Source: Mycolicibacterium sp. P1-5
Lineage (GTDB): Bacteria; Actinomycetota; Actinomycetes; Mycobacteriales; Mycobacteriaceae
NCBI RefSeq assembly: GCF_008329565.1
Contig: NZ_NPKT01000015.1
Span: 1-64,000 of the forward strand
Reading direction: 5' to 3'
Length of the DNA: 64,000 bases
Of this stretch, positions 16,235 through 24,465 are shown piece by piece. The notes beneath the pieces were generated by a model. That model had not been told where the DNA came from. It worked only from the letters and a program-made list of their open reading frames with translations, and made no database searches. Position 1 is the stretch's first letter. Every line of letters starts with the position of its first letter. The position numbers and the translations under genes were made by a program.

Positions 16235-17002
16235 ATGCCCAATTACGACACCGTTAAACCAGCCGATGGTTTGCCCAGGTCGTTGACCGGGAAGGTGATC
16301 GGTGTGAAAGCTTCCGATCTTGCAGCCCTGCCCATCGCTGCCGGAGCTGCCCTCCGGCAGCGACGTTTCTTCCACCCAGTCGGGGTCTTGGCCAACGGCA
16401 CGATCGAGCGGATGTCGCCCCCTGGCGAAGGTTTGCCGGTGGAATCCGGGAATGTCTTGGGACGCATCTCCAAGGCCCTCGGCACGCCAGGCTCGTTGCC
16501 GGACGCCGCTGGGCTGGCCTGGCGCATGCCACCGAGCCCATTCGCAGCGACTCCGTGGGATGTCCTGTTGGCTACCGCAGGCTTCGGTTCGAGCGCCTTA
16601 CTGCCCAACCGAATGGCGTTGCGACCTGTGACATCGTGGTCCGAGGCCTGGTACTCGAGCCTTCTGCCGCTGCGCTACGAAGACGACCTGTGGTGGATCC
16701 GGGCCCGCCTGGCCACGAGTCTGGCGGGATCGGGTCTATCACTGCAGGCGGTGCACGAGCACATCGACGGTGACGGCCTGGAATTCAGCATCGAGCAAGC
16801 CTGCGGCAATGGCGATTTCGAGCCGATGGCCACCCTGCGGCTCACCGACGTGGTGCCGCTGGCCCAGCAGGACGACGAGGACGTCGCCTTCGACCCGGTT
16901 CGCCACAGCGCGCCCGAGGTGCGGGTGTGGCCCGAATGGCTGCGCAGCTTCCGGGAATCGGCGTACCGCAACAGCCGCGAAGGACGCGACGCGGAGTCCT
17001 AG
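16235..17002 (+). CDS. Conserved actinobacterial hypothetical protein
   Basis: A 255-residue protein with no signal peptide or clear membrane span. Visible blocks: FFHPVGVLANGTIERMSPPG near residue 45, GLAWRMPPSPFAATPWDVLL near 92, and a C-terminal WPEWLRSFRESAYRNSREGR. I have seen similar proteins in mycobacteria annotated loosely (for example as phosphodiesterase) without a basis I can verify, so I give no function. Starts at ATG 16235, divergent from the HemK2-type gene; its 3' end overlaps the next, convergent small gene by 4 bp. Confidence 0.68.
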   Translation: MPNYDTVKPADGLPRSLTGKVIGVKASDLAALPIAAGAALRQRRFFHPVGVLANGTIERMSPPGEGLPVESGNVLGRISKALGTPGSLPDAAGLAWRMPPSPFAATPWDVLLATAGFGSSALLPNRMALRPVTSWSEAWYSSLLPLRYEDDLWWIRARLATSLAGSGLSLQAVHEHIDGDGLEFSIEQACGNGDFEPMATLRLTDVVPLAQQDDEDVAFDPVRHSAPEVRVWPEWLRSFRESAYRNSREGRDAES

Positions 17003-17172
17003 TCCGGCGGCTCCTGGTCGGGTGAGTCGGCCACGTCAGGGGCGACTTCGCGAGTGGCCATCCCGCCCTCACGGCCCTTGTCCGCGGGACCGGGTCGGCC
17101 GCCGCGCGGTTCGTCCTGGTGGTCGTCGGTGTAGTCGGCGTGGTCTTCCTCATCCGAGGTCCGGTCGGTCAT
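16999..17172 (-). CDS. Small acidic hypothetical protein
   Basis: A 57-residue frame starting MTDRTSDEEDHADYTDDHQD, highly charged and low in hydrophobic residues, so probably disordered and cytosolic. The ATG at 17172 is chosen because upstream sequence belongs to the hemerythrin-like remnant region. Its TGA overlaps the stop of the preceding gene. No family recognised; small acidic proteins of this type are often annotated in mycobacteria but rarely studied. Confidence 0.45.
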   Translation of the reverse strand: MTDRTSDEEDHADYTDDHQDEPRGGRPGPADKGREGGMATREVAPDVADSPDQEPPD

Positions 17173-17260
17173 GACGCCGGGATTACCCGACGCTCCCAGT
17201 TTCAACCCATCGGCGTGGGGTACCACGCCGCAACTTGCGCGATGACGAGGGAAATTATCA

Positions 17261-17545
17261 ATGGATGCATTGAGCTTTCTGCGCGCTGACCACGAGAGCG
17301 TGCTGGGCATGTTCGAGCTTCTCGATGGCGCCCCGAAGGGCACCGGTTCGGTCCAAGAGAGCAGGCGGGCAAAATCTGCTGCAGCGCCTAGAGGGACGGT
17401 AGCCCGGGCGAGGCCGATTACCACGAAGGCTTGGCGGAGTTCATCAGGGCAGGTCGCGAATACATCGACTTCGAACAGGACCAGGTGTTCGTCGACCATC
17501 TCCGCGACGCCGGGGCCGGTCATTGGCGACGTAGTCCCACTCCAT
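17261..17545 (+). pseudogene. Hemerythrin-like (HHE) domain remnant
   Basis: Starts with an intact hemerythrin-type N-terminus (MDALSFLRADHESVLGMFEL), whose H-E pair suits the first iron ligands. Reading is then lost, and a second fragment resumes in another frame at about 17412 (EADYHEGLAEFIRAGREYID, then FEQDQVF), matching a later helix with a Glu ligand. The middle, with the HxxxE/HxxxH helices, is missing or scrambled, and no frame continues to a proper end. An internal deletion plus frameshift is the simplest reading. The segment 17173-17599 holds no other gene. Confidence 0.6.
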
Positions 17546-17599
17546 GCCGTCCGGCCACGGCCCCTCGCCAAACACCGCGCAGAACAAGGAATTACGATG

Positions 17600-18586
17600 T
17601 CAGTTGGCCGCTTCGCGCAGCTTCGCCAACAGCGGTTCAGCAGCTTTGGCCAGGAACTCGTCCTGCCCCTCGTCGCCGATCTGCACCAGCGCGATATCGG
17701 TGAATCCGGCCTCCCAATAGGCACTCACCGATTCGACGATGGCGTCCAGATCCGGACCGCAGGGAATGCTTTCGGCGACGTCCTCGGGTCTGACGAACTG
17801 AGTGGCCCCCGCGAAGCCGGCCGGGGTCGGCAGGTCGGCGTTGACGTCCCAGCCGCCACCGAACCAGCGGAACTGGTCGCGCGCCCGTTTGATCGCGGTG
17901 TCACGGTCGGGATCCCAGCACACCGGGATCTGACCGATCACCTGCCCGCCGCCGGCCAGACCGGTGGCCTGGCGGGCACCGTGCCAGCCGTCCACGAGCT
18001 TGCCGTCGGGTTCGACGGCAATCATGTGGTCGCTCGCCGTGGCGAAGGCCTCCAGCGAGCGCTCCCCGGACATCGCGACAGCAATGGTGACCGGCTGATC
18101 TGGAACATCCCAGATCCGTGCCGAATCCACCTCGAAGTACTCGCCCTTGTAGTCCACGAGCTCGCCGCTGAACAATTCACGGATGATCGCGATCGCCTCG
18201 TTGAGCATGTCCTGGCGGCGCTGAATCGTCGGCCATCCCTTGCCGACGACGTGTTCGTTGAGGTTCTCCCCCGAACCCAGTCCGAGGGTGAACCTGCCGT
18301 CGGCCAGGATCTGGAGGGTGGCAGCCTGTTGTGCGACGACGGCGGGGTGGTATCGCATCGTCGGGCAGGTCACGTAGGTGTAAAGCGCCACGTGTTCAGT
18401 GGCATGTGCGACCGCCCCCAGCGTCGTCCAGGCGTTCGGCGCATGGCCCTGCGATGTCAGCCAGGGCGAGAAGTGGTCGCTGCAGACCTCGAAGTCGAAA
18501 CCCACTCGCTCAGCCGAAACGGCGTAGCGCACAAGGTTTTTGGGTCCACTCTGTTCGGTCATCAGGGTGTATCCGAAGCGCGTCAT
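17600..18586 (-). CDS. LLM-class F420-dependent oxidoreductase
   Basis: A 328-residue TIM-barrel protein of the luciferase-like family, subgroup close to F420-dependent glucose-6-phosphate dehydrogenase. Visible blocks: VGFDFEVCSDHFSPW near the start, GRFTLGLGSGENLNEHV, and a C-terminal FTDIALVQIGDEGQDEFL. These enzymes use coenzyme F420 for hydride transfer, but the substrate cannot be told from sequence. I start at ATG 18586 (MTRFGYTLMTEQ); the longer frame upstream is low-complexity. Stands between the hemerythrin remnant and the conserved YqeY gene. Confidence 0.82.
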   Translation of the reverse strand: MTRFGYTLMTEQSGPKNLVRYAVSAERVGFDFEVCSDHFSPWLTSQGHAPNAWTTLGAVAHATEHVALYTYVTCPTMRYHPAVVAQQAATLQILADGRFTLGLGSGENLNEHVVGKGWPTIQRRQDMLNEAIAIIRELFSGELVDYKGEYFEVDSARIWDVPDQPVTIAVAMSGERSLEAFATASDHMIAVEPDGKLVDGWHGARQATGLAGGGQVIGQIPVCWDPDRDTAIKRARDQFRWFGGGWDVNADLPTPAGFAGATQFVRPEDVAESIPCGPDLDAIVESVSAYWEAGFTDIALVQIGDEGQDEFLAKAAEPLLAKLREAAN

Positions 18587-18629
18587 GGGCGACGAGTACC
18601 CCGACGTCAGATAGCGAAACGGGCCGGGA

Positions 18630-19094
18630 CTACAAGCGCGCCTTGACCGCGGCGGACAACCGCGACCCATCGGCCTTGCCCGCGGCGATCGCGGTGGCAG
18701 CCTTCATCACCAAGCCCATCTGTCTCGTCGAGGGCCGCTCGCCGATCTGTTCGGCCACCTGCGCGATCGCCGTGTCGGCCACGTCGGCCACCTCGGCGTC
18801 CGTCAACGGCGTCGGCAGGTACTCGTCGATGATCCGCGCTTCGGCGTGCTCCTCGGCGGCCAGCTCACCCCGTCCGTTCTGCGTGTAGATCTCAGCCGAC
18901 TCGCTGCGCTTCTTGGACTCCTTGGCGAGCACTTTGAGCACCTCTTCGTCGGAGATCTCACGCGCCTGTTTGCCTGAGACCTCCTCGGTCTGGATCGCCG
19001 CGAGCAGCAGCCGCAGCGTCGCGGTGCGCAACTTGTCCTGGTTCTTCATCGCTTCAGTGAGGTCCGATCTCAGCCGGTCCTTGAGCTCCGCCAT
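18630..19094 (-). CDS. GatB/YqeY domain protein (Rv3688c-like)
   Basis: A 154-residue YqeY protein: MAELKDRLRSDLTEAMKNQD at the start and RPSTRQMGLVMKAATAIAAG near the end are the typical conserved ends. The family resembles the tail domain of GatB and may act on tRNA, but its role is unproven. The ATG at 19094 is the family start; a much longer open frame upstream on this strand is the antisense of the next gene's GC-rich repeats. Divergent from the PGY-repeat membrane protein, as in Rv3688c-Rv3689. Confidence 0.9.
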   Translation of the reverse strand: MAELKDRLRSDLTEAMKNQDKLRTATLRLLLAAIQTEEVSGKQAREISDEEVLKVLAKESKKRSESAEIYTQNGRGELAAEEHAEARIIDEYLPTPLTDAEVADVADTAIAQVAEQIGERPSTRQMGLVMKAATAIAAGKADGSRLSAAVKARL

Positions 19095-19193
19095 GCCGCA
19101 AACGCTACGCGCCCGGGATGGCCGGGACGTTGAGAAATGCCCCGTCGGTCGACAGGATGGGCTGATGAGCAACGACGTCGGGGCCGTTCGCCG

Positions 19194-20378
19194 GTGACAA
19201 CTCCGCCTGCCGGACCACCCGGACCGCCGCCGGGATGGCCTGGTCAACCGCCATTCCCGCCGCCCGGGTATCCCCCGCCGGGTTATCCACCACCGGGCTA
19301 CGGCCCGCCGGGTTATCCACCACCGGGCTACGGCCCGCCGGGTTATCCACCACCGGGCTACGGCCCGTCCGGCTATCCACCACCGGGTTACGGACCCCGG
19401 GTGCCCATGACGGCCAAACCGGGCATCATCCCGCTTCGGCCCCTGTCCCTCAGCGACATTTTCAACGGCGCCGTCGGCTACATCCGGGCCAACCCGAAGG
19501 CGACGCTGGGCCTGACGACGATTGTCGTCGTGATCACCCAGGCGCTGGCGTTGGTCCTGCAGCTGGGGCCGTTGCTCTCGATGGGCAAGGTGGGTGCAAA
19601 GACCGGCGAGGAGATTTCGACCCCAGCGCTGGTGGGATCTGCGGTATCCGGTGTGACCAGTGGGCTGACCACTGCGCTGGCCGGAATGCTGCTGTCCGGC
19701 ATGCTCACCGTCGTCGTCGGGCGGGCGGTGTTCGGCTCGAAGATCACTGTCGGCGAAGCATGGCAACGCCTCCGCGGCCGGCTGTGGGCACTGATCGGGT
19801 TCAGTGCTCTGGAAGTCCTTGCCTTTCTGTTGCTGGCCGGGGTGGTTGTGGCGGCCATCGCAGGAATTGCAGTGGCCGCCAATGGCACCGCTGCGGTGAT
19901 CGTCGGCATTCCCCTGGTGCTTGTGCTGATCGCAGCGCTGACCTACCTGTACACCGCGCTGTCGTTCGCGCCGGTGGCCGTTGTGTTGGAACGCAAGCCG
20001 ATCGTCGCATCGATCCGTCGCTCGTTCGGCTTGGTACGCAACCACTTCTGGCGCGTGCTCGGAATACGGCTGCTCGCAACGGTGGTCGCCGCGGTCATCG
20101 CCGGCGCAGTCAGTGTCCCGTTCAGCATTGCCGGACAGGTGTTCCTGATCGGCGATGCTTCGTCGGGATCGATCATCGCGGCAACCACACTGGCCGCAGT
20201 CGGCGGTGCGATCGCACAGATCATCACAGCACCGTTCACCGCAGGTGTGACCGTGCTGCTCTACACCGATACCCGCATCCGCGCAGAGGCGTTCGACTTG
20301 GTGCTGCAGACCGGCGCGACCACGGCGCCAGCAGACGTCGTGACCGCCGACAACCTCTGGCTCACGCCGGGCCGCTGA
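19194..20378 (+). CDS. Multi-pass membrane protein with PGY repeats (Rv3689-like)
   Basis: A 394-residue protein. Residues 1-70 are Pro/Gly/Tyr-rich with repeats of PPGYPPPGYG. The rest holds about six membrane segments, starting at LGLTTIVVVITQALALVL, and resembles the glycerophosphoryl diester phosphodiesterase membrane domain: membrane parts without the catalytic barrel. The GTG at 19194 (VTTPPAGPPG) is preferred over the frame opening at 19137. Gene order is that of Rv3689, upstream of the DUF4129-DUF4350-MoxR-DUF58 genes, 12 bp from the next gene, so it probably heads that operon. Confidence 0.8.
   Translation: MTTPPAGPPGPPPGWPGQPPFPPPGYPPPGYPPPGYGPPGYPPPGYGPPGYPPPGYGPSGYPPPGYGPRVPMTAKPGIIPLRPLSLSDIFNGAVGYIRANPKATLGLTTIVVVITQALALVLQLGPLLSMGKVGAKTGEEISTPALVGSAVSGVTSGLTTALAGMLLSGMLTVVVGRAVFGSKITVGEAWQRLRGRLWALIGFSALEVLAFLLLAGVVVAAIAGIAVAANGTAAVIVGIPLVLVLIAALTYLYTALSFAPVAVVLERKPIVASIRRSFGLVRNHFWRVLGIRLLATVVAAVIAGAVSVPFSIAGQVFLIGDASSGSIIAATTLAAVGGAIAQIITAPFTAGVTVLLYTDTRIRAEAFDLVLQTGATTAPADVVTADNLWLTPGR
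19275..19394 (+). repeat. Four tandem 30-bp PGY-coding repeats
   Basis: Four 30-bp units starting at 19275, 19305, 19335 and 19365, each reading CCGCCGGGTTATCCACC plus a 13-bp remainder with few changes (the last has GTCC and a Cys-free variant). They encode the PPGYPPPGYG repeats of the membrane protein's cytosolic tail and are likely to vary in copy number. Confidence 0.85.
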
Positions 20379-20390
20379 CACCCGATCACC

Positions 20391-21044
20391 ATGCCTGCCA
20401 TCGACATCGACCGGGATGCTGCGCACGACGCGGCGCAGCGTGAGCTGTCCAAACCGATCTACCCGAAGGAGTCGTTGACCGACCGACTCGGTGAGTGGCT
20501 GCAGGAATTGCTGTACCGGGTGATCGCCAAGGGCTCGTCGATTCCCGGCGGTTGGTTGACAATTGCGGTGCTGGCAATCGTGGTGCTGGTGGCGTTCATT
20601 GTCGCGGTGCGGATCGCCAGGGGCACGATGCGGACGAACCGGGGTGGTGACGCGGGACTGTTCGGCGCGCGGGAACTCAGCGCCGCCGAACACCGCGCCA
20701 CCGCCGAGTCGTATGCGGCACAAGGTAACTGGTCCGCGGCGATTCGCCATCGGCTTCGCGCGGTAGCCCGCCACCTCGAGGAGACCGGCCTGCTCAATCC
20801 GGTTCCGGGCCGCACCGCCAACGAACTCGCCCATGACGCGGGTGAACTGCTTCCGGCATTCGGCGGCGAGTTACGCCGGGCGGCAACGGTGTTCAACGAT
20901 GTCACCTACGGGGAACAGCCGGGCGCCGAATCCGACTACCGGATGCTCGCCGACCTCGACGAGGCACTGCGGAGGCACGCCACCCCGGTCGGCCTCGACG
21001 CGGACACGCCAGACGTCCCCGACACCTGGGCTCCGTTGCGGTGA
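20391..21044 (+). CDS. DUF4129 membrane protein (Rv3690-like)
   Basis: A 217-residue protein with one central membrane span (GGWLTIAVLAIVVLVAFIVA, residues about 53-73). The C-terminal DUF4129 domain follows: a helical region that starts RELSAAEHRATAESYAAQGN and holds RHRLRAVARHLEETGLLNP and RTANELA. DUF4129 proteins are usually encoded beside MoxR and DUF58 genes, as here. Function unknown. The stop overlaps the GTG of the next gene. Confidence 0.85.
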   Translation: MPAIDIDRDAAHDAAQRELSKPIYPKESLTDRLGEWLQELLYRVIAKGSSIPGGWLTIAVLAIVVLVAFIVAVRIARGTMRTNRGGDAGLFGARELSAAEHRATAESYAAQGNWSAAIRHRLRAVARHLEETGLLNPVPGRTANELAHDAGELLPAFGGELRRAATVFNDVTYGEQPGAESDYRMLADLDEALRRHATPVGLDADTPDVPDTWAPLR

Positions 21045-22162
21045 GCACCGTCATCGGCCAGCGATGGCGTACCGGACGCTGGATTGCCTTGGCATTGGCC
21101 GTGATCTCGGTCATCGCGGCGATCAGCGCCCTTCTCACCGCCCCGCGCCCGGGCGGCCGGATGGATCCGGACTCGACCGGAACCGACGGTGCGCACGCCC
21201 TCGTCACTCTGCTCCGCGACCGTGGCGTCGACGTCATCGTCGCCTCCACCGTGGCCGATGTCGAGCAGGCCGCCCGGCCGGACACCCTGCTGCTCGCGGC
21301 CGAAACGTACAACACCCGCGGTGAGGATCTGCTTCGCCGGCTGGCGGACGTCCCCGGTGACCGGCTTCTGCTGGAGCCCACCTCGCGGGCGCGGCAGGCG
21401 CTGGCCTCCGACATCCGCATCGACAGCGCCACCATGCTCACCTCTGAGCCCGATTGCGACCTGCGCGAGGCGAAGCGGGCCGGGACCGTGCAGCTGGGAG
21501 CCACCGACACCTACGAGAAGGCACGCGGCGTCGACGTGACGCGCTGCTACGGCGGAGCGCTGGTGCGCTATCAGGACGGCGGCCGGACCGTCACCGTCGT
21601 CGGCAGCGCCGACTTCATGACCAACGGCGGATTACTCAGCGAAGGCAACGCAGCGCTCGCGATGAATTTGGCCGGCGAACGGCCACGGCTCATCTGGTAC
21701 GCACCGCAGACGCCCGAAGGCGAAGGAGCGGCGGGCTCATCGCTGACGGATCTGATGCCGGACGCGGTCAGCTGGCTGGTGCTGCAGCTGTGCCTCGTTG
21801 TGGTGCTCCTGGCCGTGTGGCAGGGACGCCGGTTGGGACCGCTGGTCGCCGAGCGGCTGCCGGTGGTGGTGCGGGCCTCCGAGACGGTCGAGGGCCGGGC
21901 CCGGCTTTACCGGTCTCGCCGGGCTCGCGGCCAGGCCGCCGAGGCCTTGCGCACCGCAACGTTGCAGCGCCTCATTCCGCGACTCGGTCTGGGCCCCAAC
22001 GCCTCTCCCGCCGCGGTGACATCTGCAGTGGCGCAGCGCTATGCCAGGGATCCGAATACCGTGCAGCATCTGCTGTTCGGTCCGCCACCGTCGACCGATT
22101 CCGATCTGCTTCATCTGGCCCACGCACTCGACGACATCGAAAGGCAGGTCACGACGTCGTGA
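21041..22162 (+). CDS. DUF4350 membrane protein (Rv3691-like)
   Basis: A 373-residue protein with an N-terminal membrane span (WIALALAVISVIAAISALL), an extracytoplasmic DUF4350 domain (GTDGAHALVTLLRDRGVDVI and a later VVGSADFMTNGGLL), a second span (VSWLVLQLCLVVVLLAV) and a basic cytosolic tail. The GTG at 21041 overlaps the TGA of the DUF4129 gene, and its own TGA overlaps the GTG of moxR, so the four genes are translationally coupled. Confidence 0.85.
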   Translation: MSTVIGQRWRTGRWIALALAVISVIAAISALLTAPRPGGRMDPDSTGTDGAHALVTLLRDRGVDVIVASTVADVEQAARPDTLLLAAETYNTRGEDLLRRLADVPGDRLLLEPTSRARQALASDIRIDSATMLTSEPDCDLREAKRAGTVQLGATDTYEKARGVDVTRCYGGALVRYQDGGRTVTVVGSADFMTNGGLLSEGNAALAMNLAGERPRLIWYAPQTPEGEGAAGSSLTDLMPDAVSWLVLQLCLVVVLLAVWQGRRLGPLVAERLPVVVRASETVEGRARLYRSRRARGQAAEALRTATLQRLIPRLGLGPNASPAAVTSAVAQRYARDPNTVQHLLFGPPPSTDSDLLHLAHALDDIERQVTTS

Positions 22163-23142
22163 CGAACTACGCCCCACCTCCCGCCCCCGCTGCCGAGCAC
22201 GATGCAGCCCGCGCCGCCCTGCTCGCCCTGCGCGGTGAGCTCGCCAAGGCCGTCGTCGGCCAGGACGCCGTGGTGAGCGGGCTGGTGATCGCGCTGCTGT
22301 GCCGCGGACATGTTCTCCTGGAAGGCGTTCCGGGCGTGGCCAAAACGCTGCTGGTACGGGCGCTGTCCGCTGCGCTGCAACTCGACTTCAAGCGGGTGCA
22401 GTTCACACCCGACCTGATGCCTGGCGATGTCACCGGGTCGCTGGTCTACGACGCGAAGACGGCGGCCTTCGTCTTCCACGAAGGACCGGTGTTCACCAAC
22501 CTCATGCTCGCCGACGAGATCAACCGGACCCCGCCGAAAACGCAAGCGGCGCTGCTGGAAGCGATGGAAGAACGCCAGGTCAGCGTCGACGGTGAGCCAC
22601 GGCCACTGCCGGACCCGTTCATCGTGGCCGCCACCCAGAACCCGATCGAATATGAGGGCACCTACCAGCTGCCCGAGGCGCAGCTTGACCGGTTCCTGCT
22701 GAAGTTGAACGTACCGCTGCCGCCGCGGGATCAGGAGATCGCGATCCTGTCTCGGCACGCGAACGGGTTCGATCCGCGTGACCTGAGCTCCATCCGTCCC
22801 GTGGCCGGCGCCGCTGAACTGGCTGCGGGCCGCGAGGCGGTGAAGCGGGTGCTGATCGCCGACGAGGTGCTGGCCTACATCGTCGACATCGTCCACGCGA
22901 CAAGGAATTCGCCGTCTCTGCAGCTCGGGGTGTCACCACGTGGCGCCACCGCGCTGTTGGGTACGGCCCGGTCCTGGGCGTGGTTGTCCGGGCGCGGCTA
23001 CGTCACGCCGGACGACGTCAAGGCCATGGCCCGGCCGACACTGCGCCACCGCATCGCGCTGCGCCCGGAAGCCGAACTCGAAGGAGCCACCCCCGACGGG
23101 GTGCTCGACGGCATCCTGGCCGCGGTACCGGTGCCGCGCTAG
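22159..23142 (+). CDS. MoxR-family AAA+ ATPase (Rv3692-like)
   Basis: A 327-residue MoxR ATPase. Walker A is GVPGVAKTLL, Walker B with the MoxR feature is LMLADEINRTPPKTQAALLE, and the sensor region AATQNPIEYEGTYQLPEAQLDRF is intact; the C-terminal lid carries VSPRGATALLGTARSWAWLSG. MoxR ATPases are thought to act as chaperones that mature a VWA- or DUF58-type partner, here the next gene. GTG at 22159 chosen because it overlaps the previous stop. Confidence 0.92.
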   Translation: MTNYAPPPAPAAEHDAARAALLALRGELAKAVVGQDAVVSGLVIALLCRGHVLLEGVPGVAKTLLVRALSAALQLDFKRVQFTPDLMPGDVTGSLVYDAKTAAFVFHEGPVFTNLMLADEINRTPPKTQAALLEAMEERQVSVDGEPRPLPDPFIVAATQNPIEYEGTYQLPEAQLDRFLLKLNVPLPPRDQEIAILSRHANGFDPRDLSSIRPVAGAAELAAGREAVKRVLIADEVLAYIVDIVHATRNSPSLQLGVSPRGATALLGTARSWAWLSGRGYVTPDDVKAMARPTLRHRIALRPEAELEGATPDGVLDGILAAVPVPR

Positions 23143-24464
23143 TGATTTTCACGGGGCGCGCCGGGCTGATCGCCCTCTTCGGCGCGTTGCCGATCGTGGT
23201 ATCTCCCTGGCCTGCAACGACATTCGTCGTTGTACTACTGGTGCTGCTGGCCGCGGTGACCACTGACGCGGTGCTGGCGGGAAGCCCGCGGGCGCTGCGG
23301 TTGACCCGCGCGCCTGACACGTCGGCACGGTTGGGTCAGTCGGTGGACACGAGAGTGCACGTCCACAACACCGGATCACGACGGTTCCGCGGTGCGCTGC
23401 GCGACGCCTGGCCACCTAGCGCCTGTGCCGTACCGCGCGCCCACTCGCTATCGGTGCGGCCCGCTGAAACTGAAACCATCACAACAACTTTGCGACCCGT
23501 ACGCCGTGGAGATCTGCGCTCGGAGGTCGTCACGCTCAGGTCGATCGGACCGCTGGGGGTGGCCGGCCGGCAGCGGTCCCATCCGGTCGCCGGACAGGTG
23601 CGCATCCTGCCGCCGTTCCTGTCGCGGAAGCATCTGCCGTCCAGACTGGCCCGGCTGCGGGAGATCGACGGGTTACTGCCGGTGCTGATCCGCGGTCAGG
23701 GCACCGAGTTCGATTCGCTACGCGAGTACGTCGTCGGCGACGATGTCCGCTCGATCGACTGGCGCGCTACCGCCCGCCGCGCCGACGTGGTGGTCCGCAC
23801 CTGGCGCCCCGAACGCGACCGGCACGTGGTGATCGTGCTCGACACCGGCCGCACGTCGGCGGGCCGCGTCGGCGTCGACCCGACCGCACGCGATCCGGGC
23901 GGGTGGCCGCGGCTGGACTGGTCCATGGATGCCGCGTTGCTGCTGGCCGCACTGGCGTCTCGCGCCGGCGACCACGTCGACTTCCTCGCCCACGACCGGC
24001 TCACCCGCGCCGCGGTTTTCGGCGCCTCGCGAACCGAATTGCTCGCCCACCTGGTGGAGGCGATGGCGCCGCTGGAGCCGGCGCTGATCGAGTCGGATGC
24101 GACCGCGATGGTGGCCGCCGTGCAGCGACGGGTGCGCCGTCGAGCACTGGTGGTGCTGCTGACCGACCTGAACTCCTCGGCCCTCGACGAAGGACTGCTG
24201 CCGGTGCTGCCACGATTGTCGGCCAAACACCAGGTCATCGTCGCCGCGGTGTCCGATCCCCGGGTGGACGAGTTGGCCGCGGGCCGCGCCGACGCCGCCG
24301 AGGTCTACGACGCGGCGGCCGCCGAGCGGGCCCGCAACGACCGGCGCAGCATCGCCAGCCGGCTACGGCACAACGGCGTCGAGGTGGTCGACGCGGCGCC
24401 GGAAGACCTCGCACCCGCGCTGGCCGACCGCTATCTGTCGATGAAGGCCACCGGCCGGCTGTAG
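23142..24464 (+). CDS. DUF58 protein, MoxR partner (Rv3693-like)
   Basis: A 440-residue protein with two N-terminal membrane spans (residues about 4-45). A beta-rich region follows and then the DUF58/VWA-like domain with the signature GTEFDSLREYVVGDDVRSID followed by WRATARR. The later VVLLTDLNS resembles a metal-site strand of VWA folds. GTG at 23142 shares its first base with the TAG of moxR. Works with the MoxR ATPase in a membrane complex of unknown purpose. Convergent with the SpoIIM gene, 1 bp away. Confidence 0.85.
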   Translation: MIFTGRAGLIALFGALPIVVSPWPATTFVVVLLVLLAAVTTDAVLAGSPRALRLTRAPDTSARLGQSVDTRVHVHNTGSRRFRGALRDAWPPSACAVPRAHSLSVRPAETETITTTLRPVRRGDLRSEVVTLRSIGPLGVAGRQRSHPVAGQVRILPPFLSRKHLPSRLARLREIDGLLPVLIRGQGTEFDSLREYVVGDDVRSIDWRATARRADVVVRTWRPERDRHVVIVLDTGRTSAGRVGVDPTARDPGGWPRLDWSMDAALLLAALASRAGDHVDFLAHDRLTRAAVFGASRTELLAHLVEAMAPLEPALIESDATAMVAAVQRRVRRRALVVLLTDLNSSALDEGLLPVLPRLSAKHQVIVAAVSDPRVDELAAGRADAAEVYDAAAAERARNDRRSIASRLRHNGVEVVDAAPEDLAPALADRYLSMKATGRL

Positions 24465-24465
24465 T

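Noticed and set aside
17261..18646. Long plus-strand frame of 461 codons
   Set aside because: Starts as the hemerythrin remnant, then runs antisense through the F420-type oxidoreductase; the translation after residue 30 is low-complexity.
19095..20834. Minus-strand extension upstream of YqeY
   Set aside because: Antisense of the PGY-repeat membrane protein; YqeY starts at 19094 with the family sequence.
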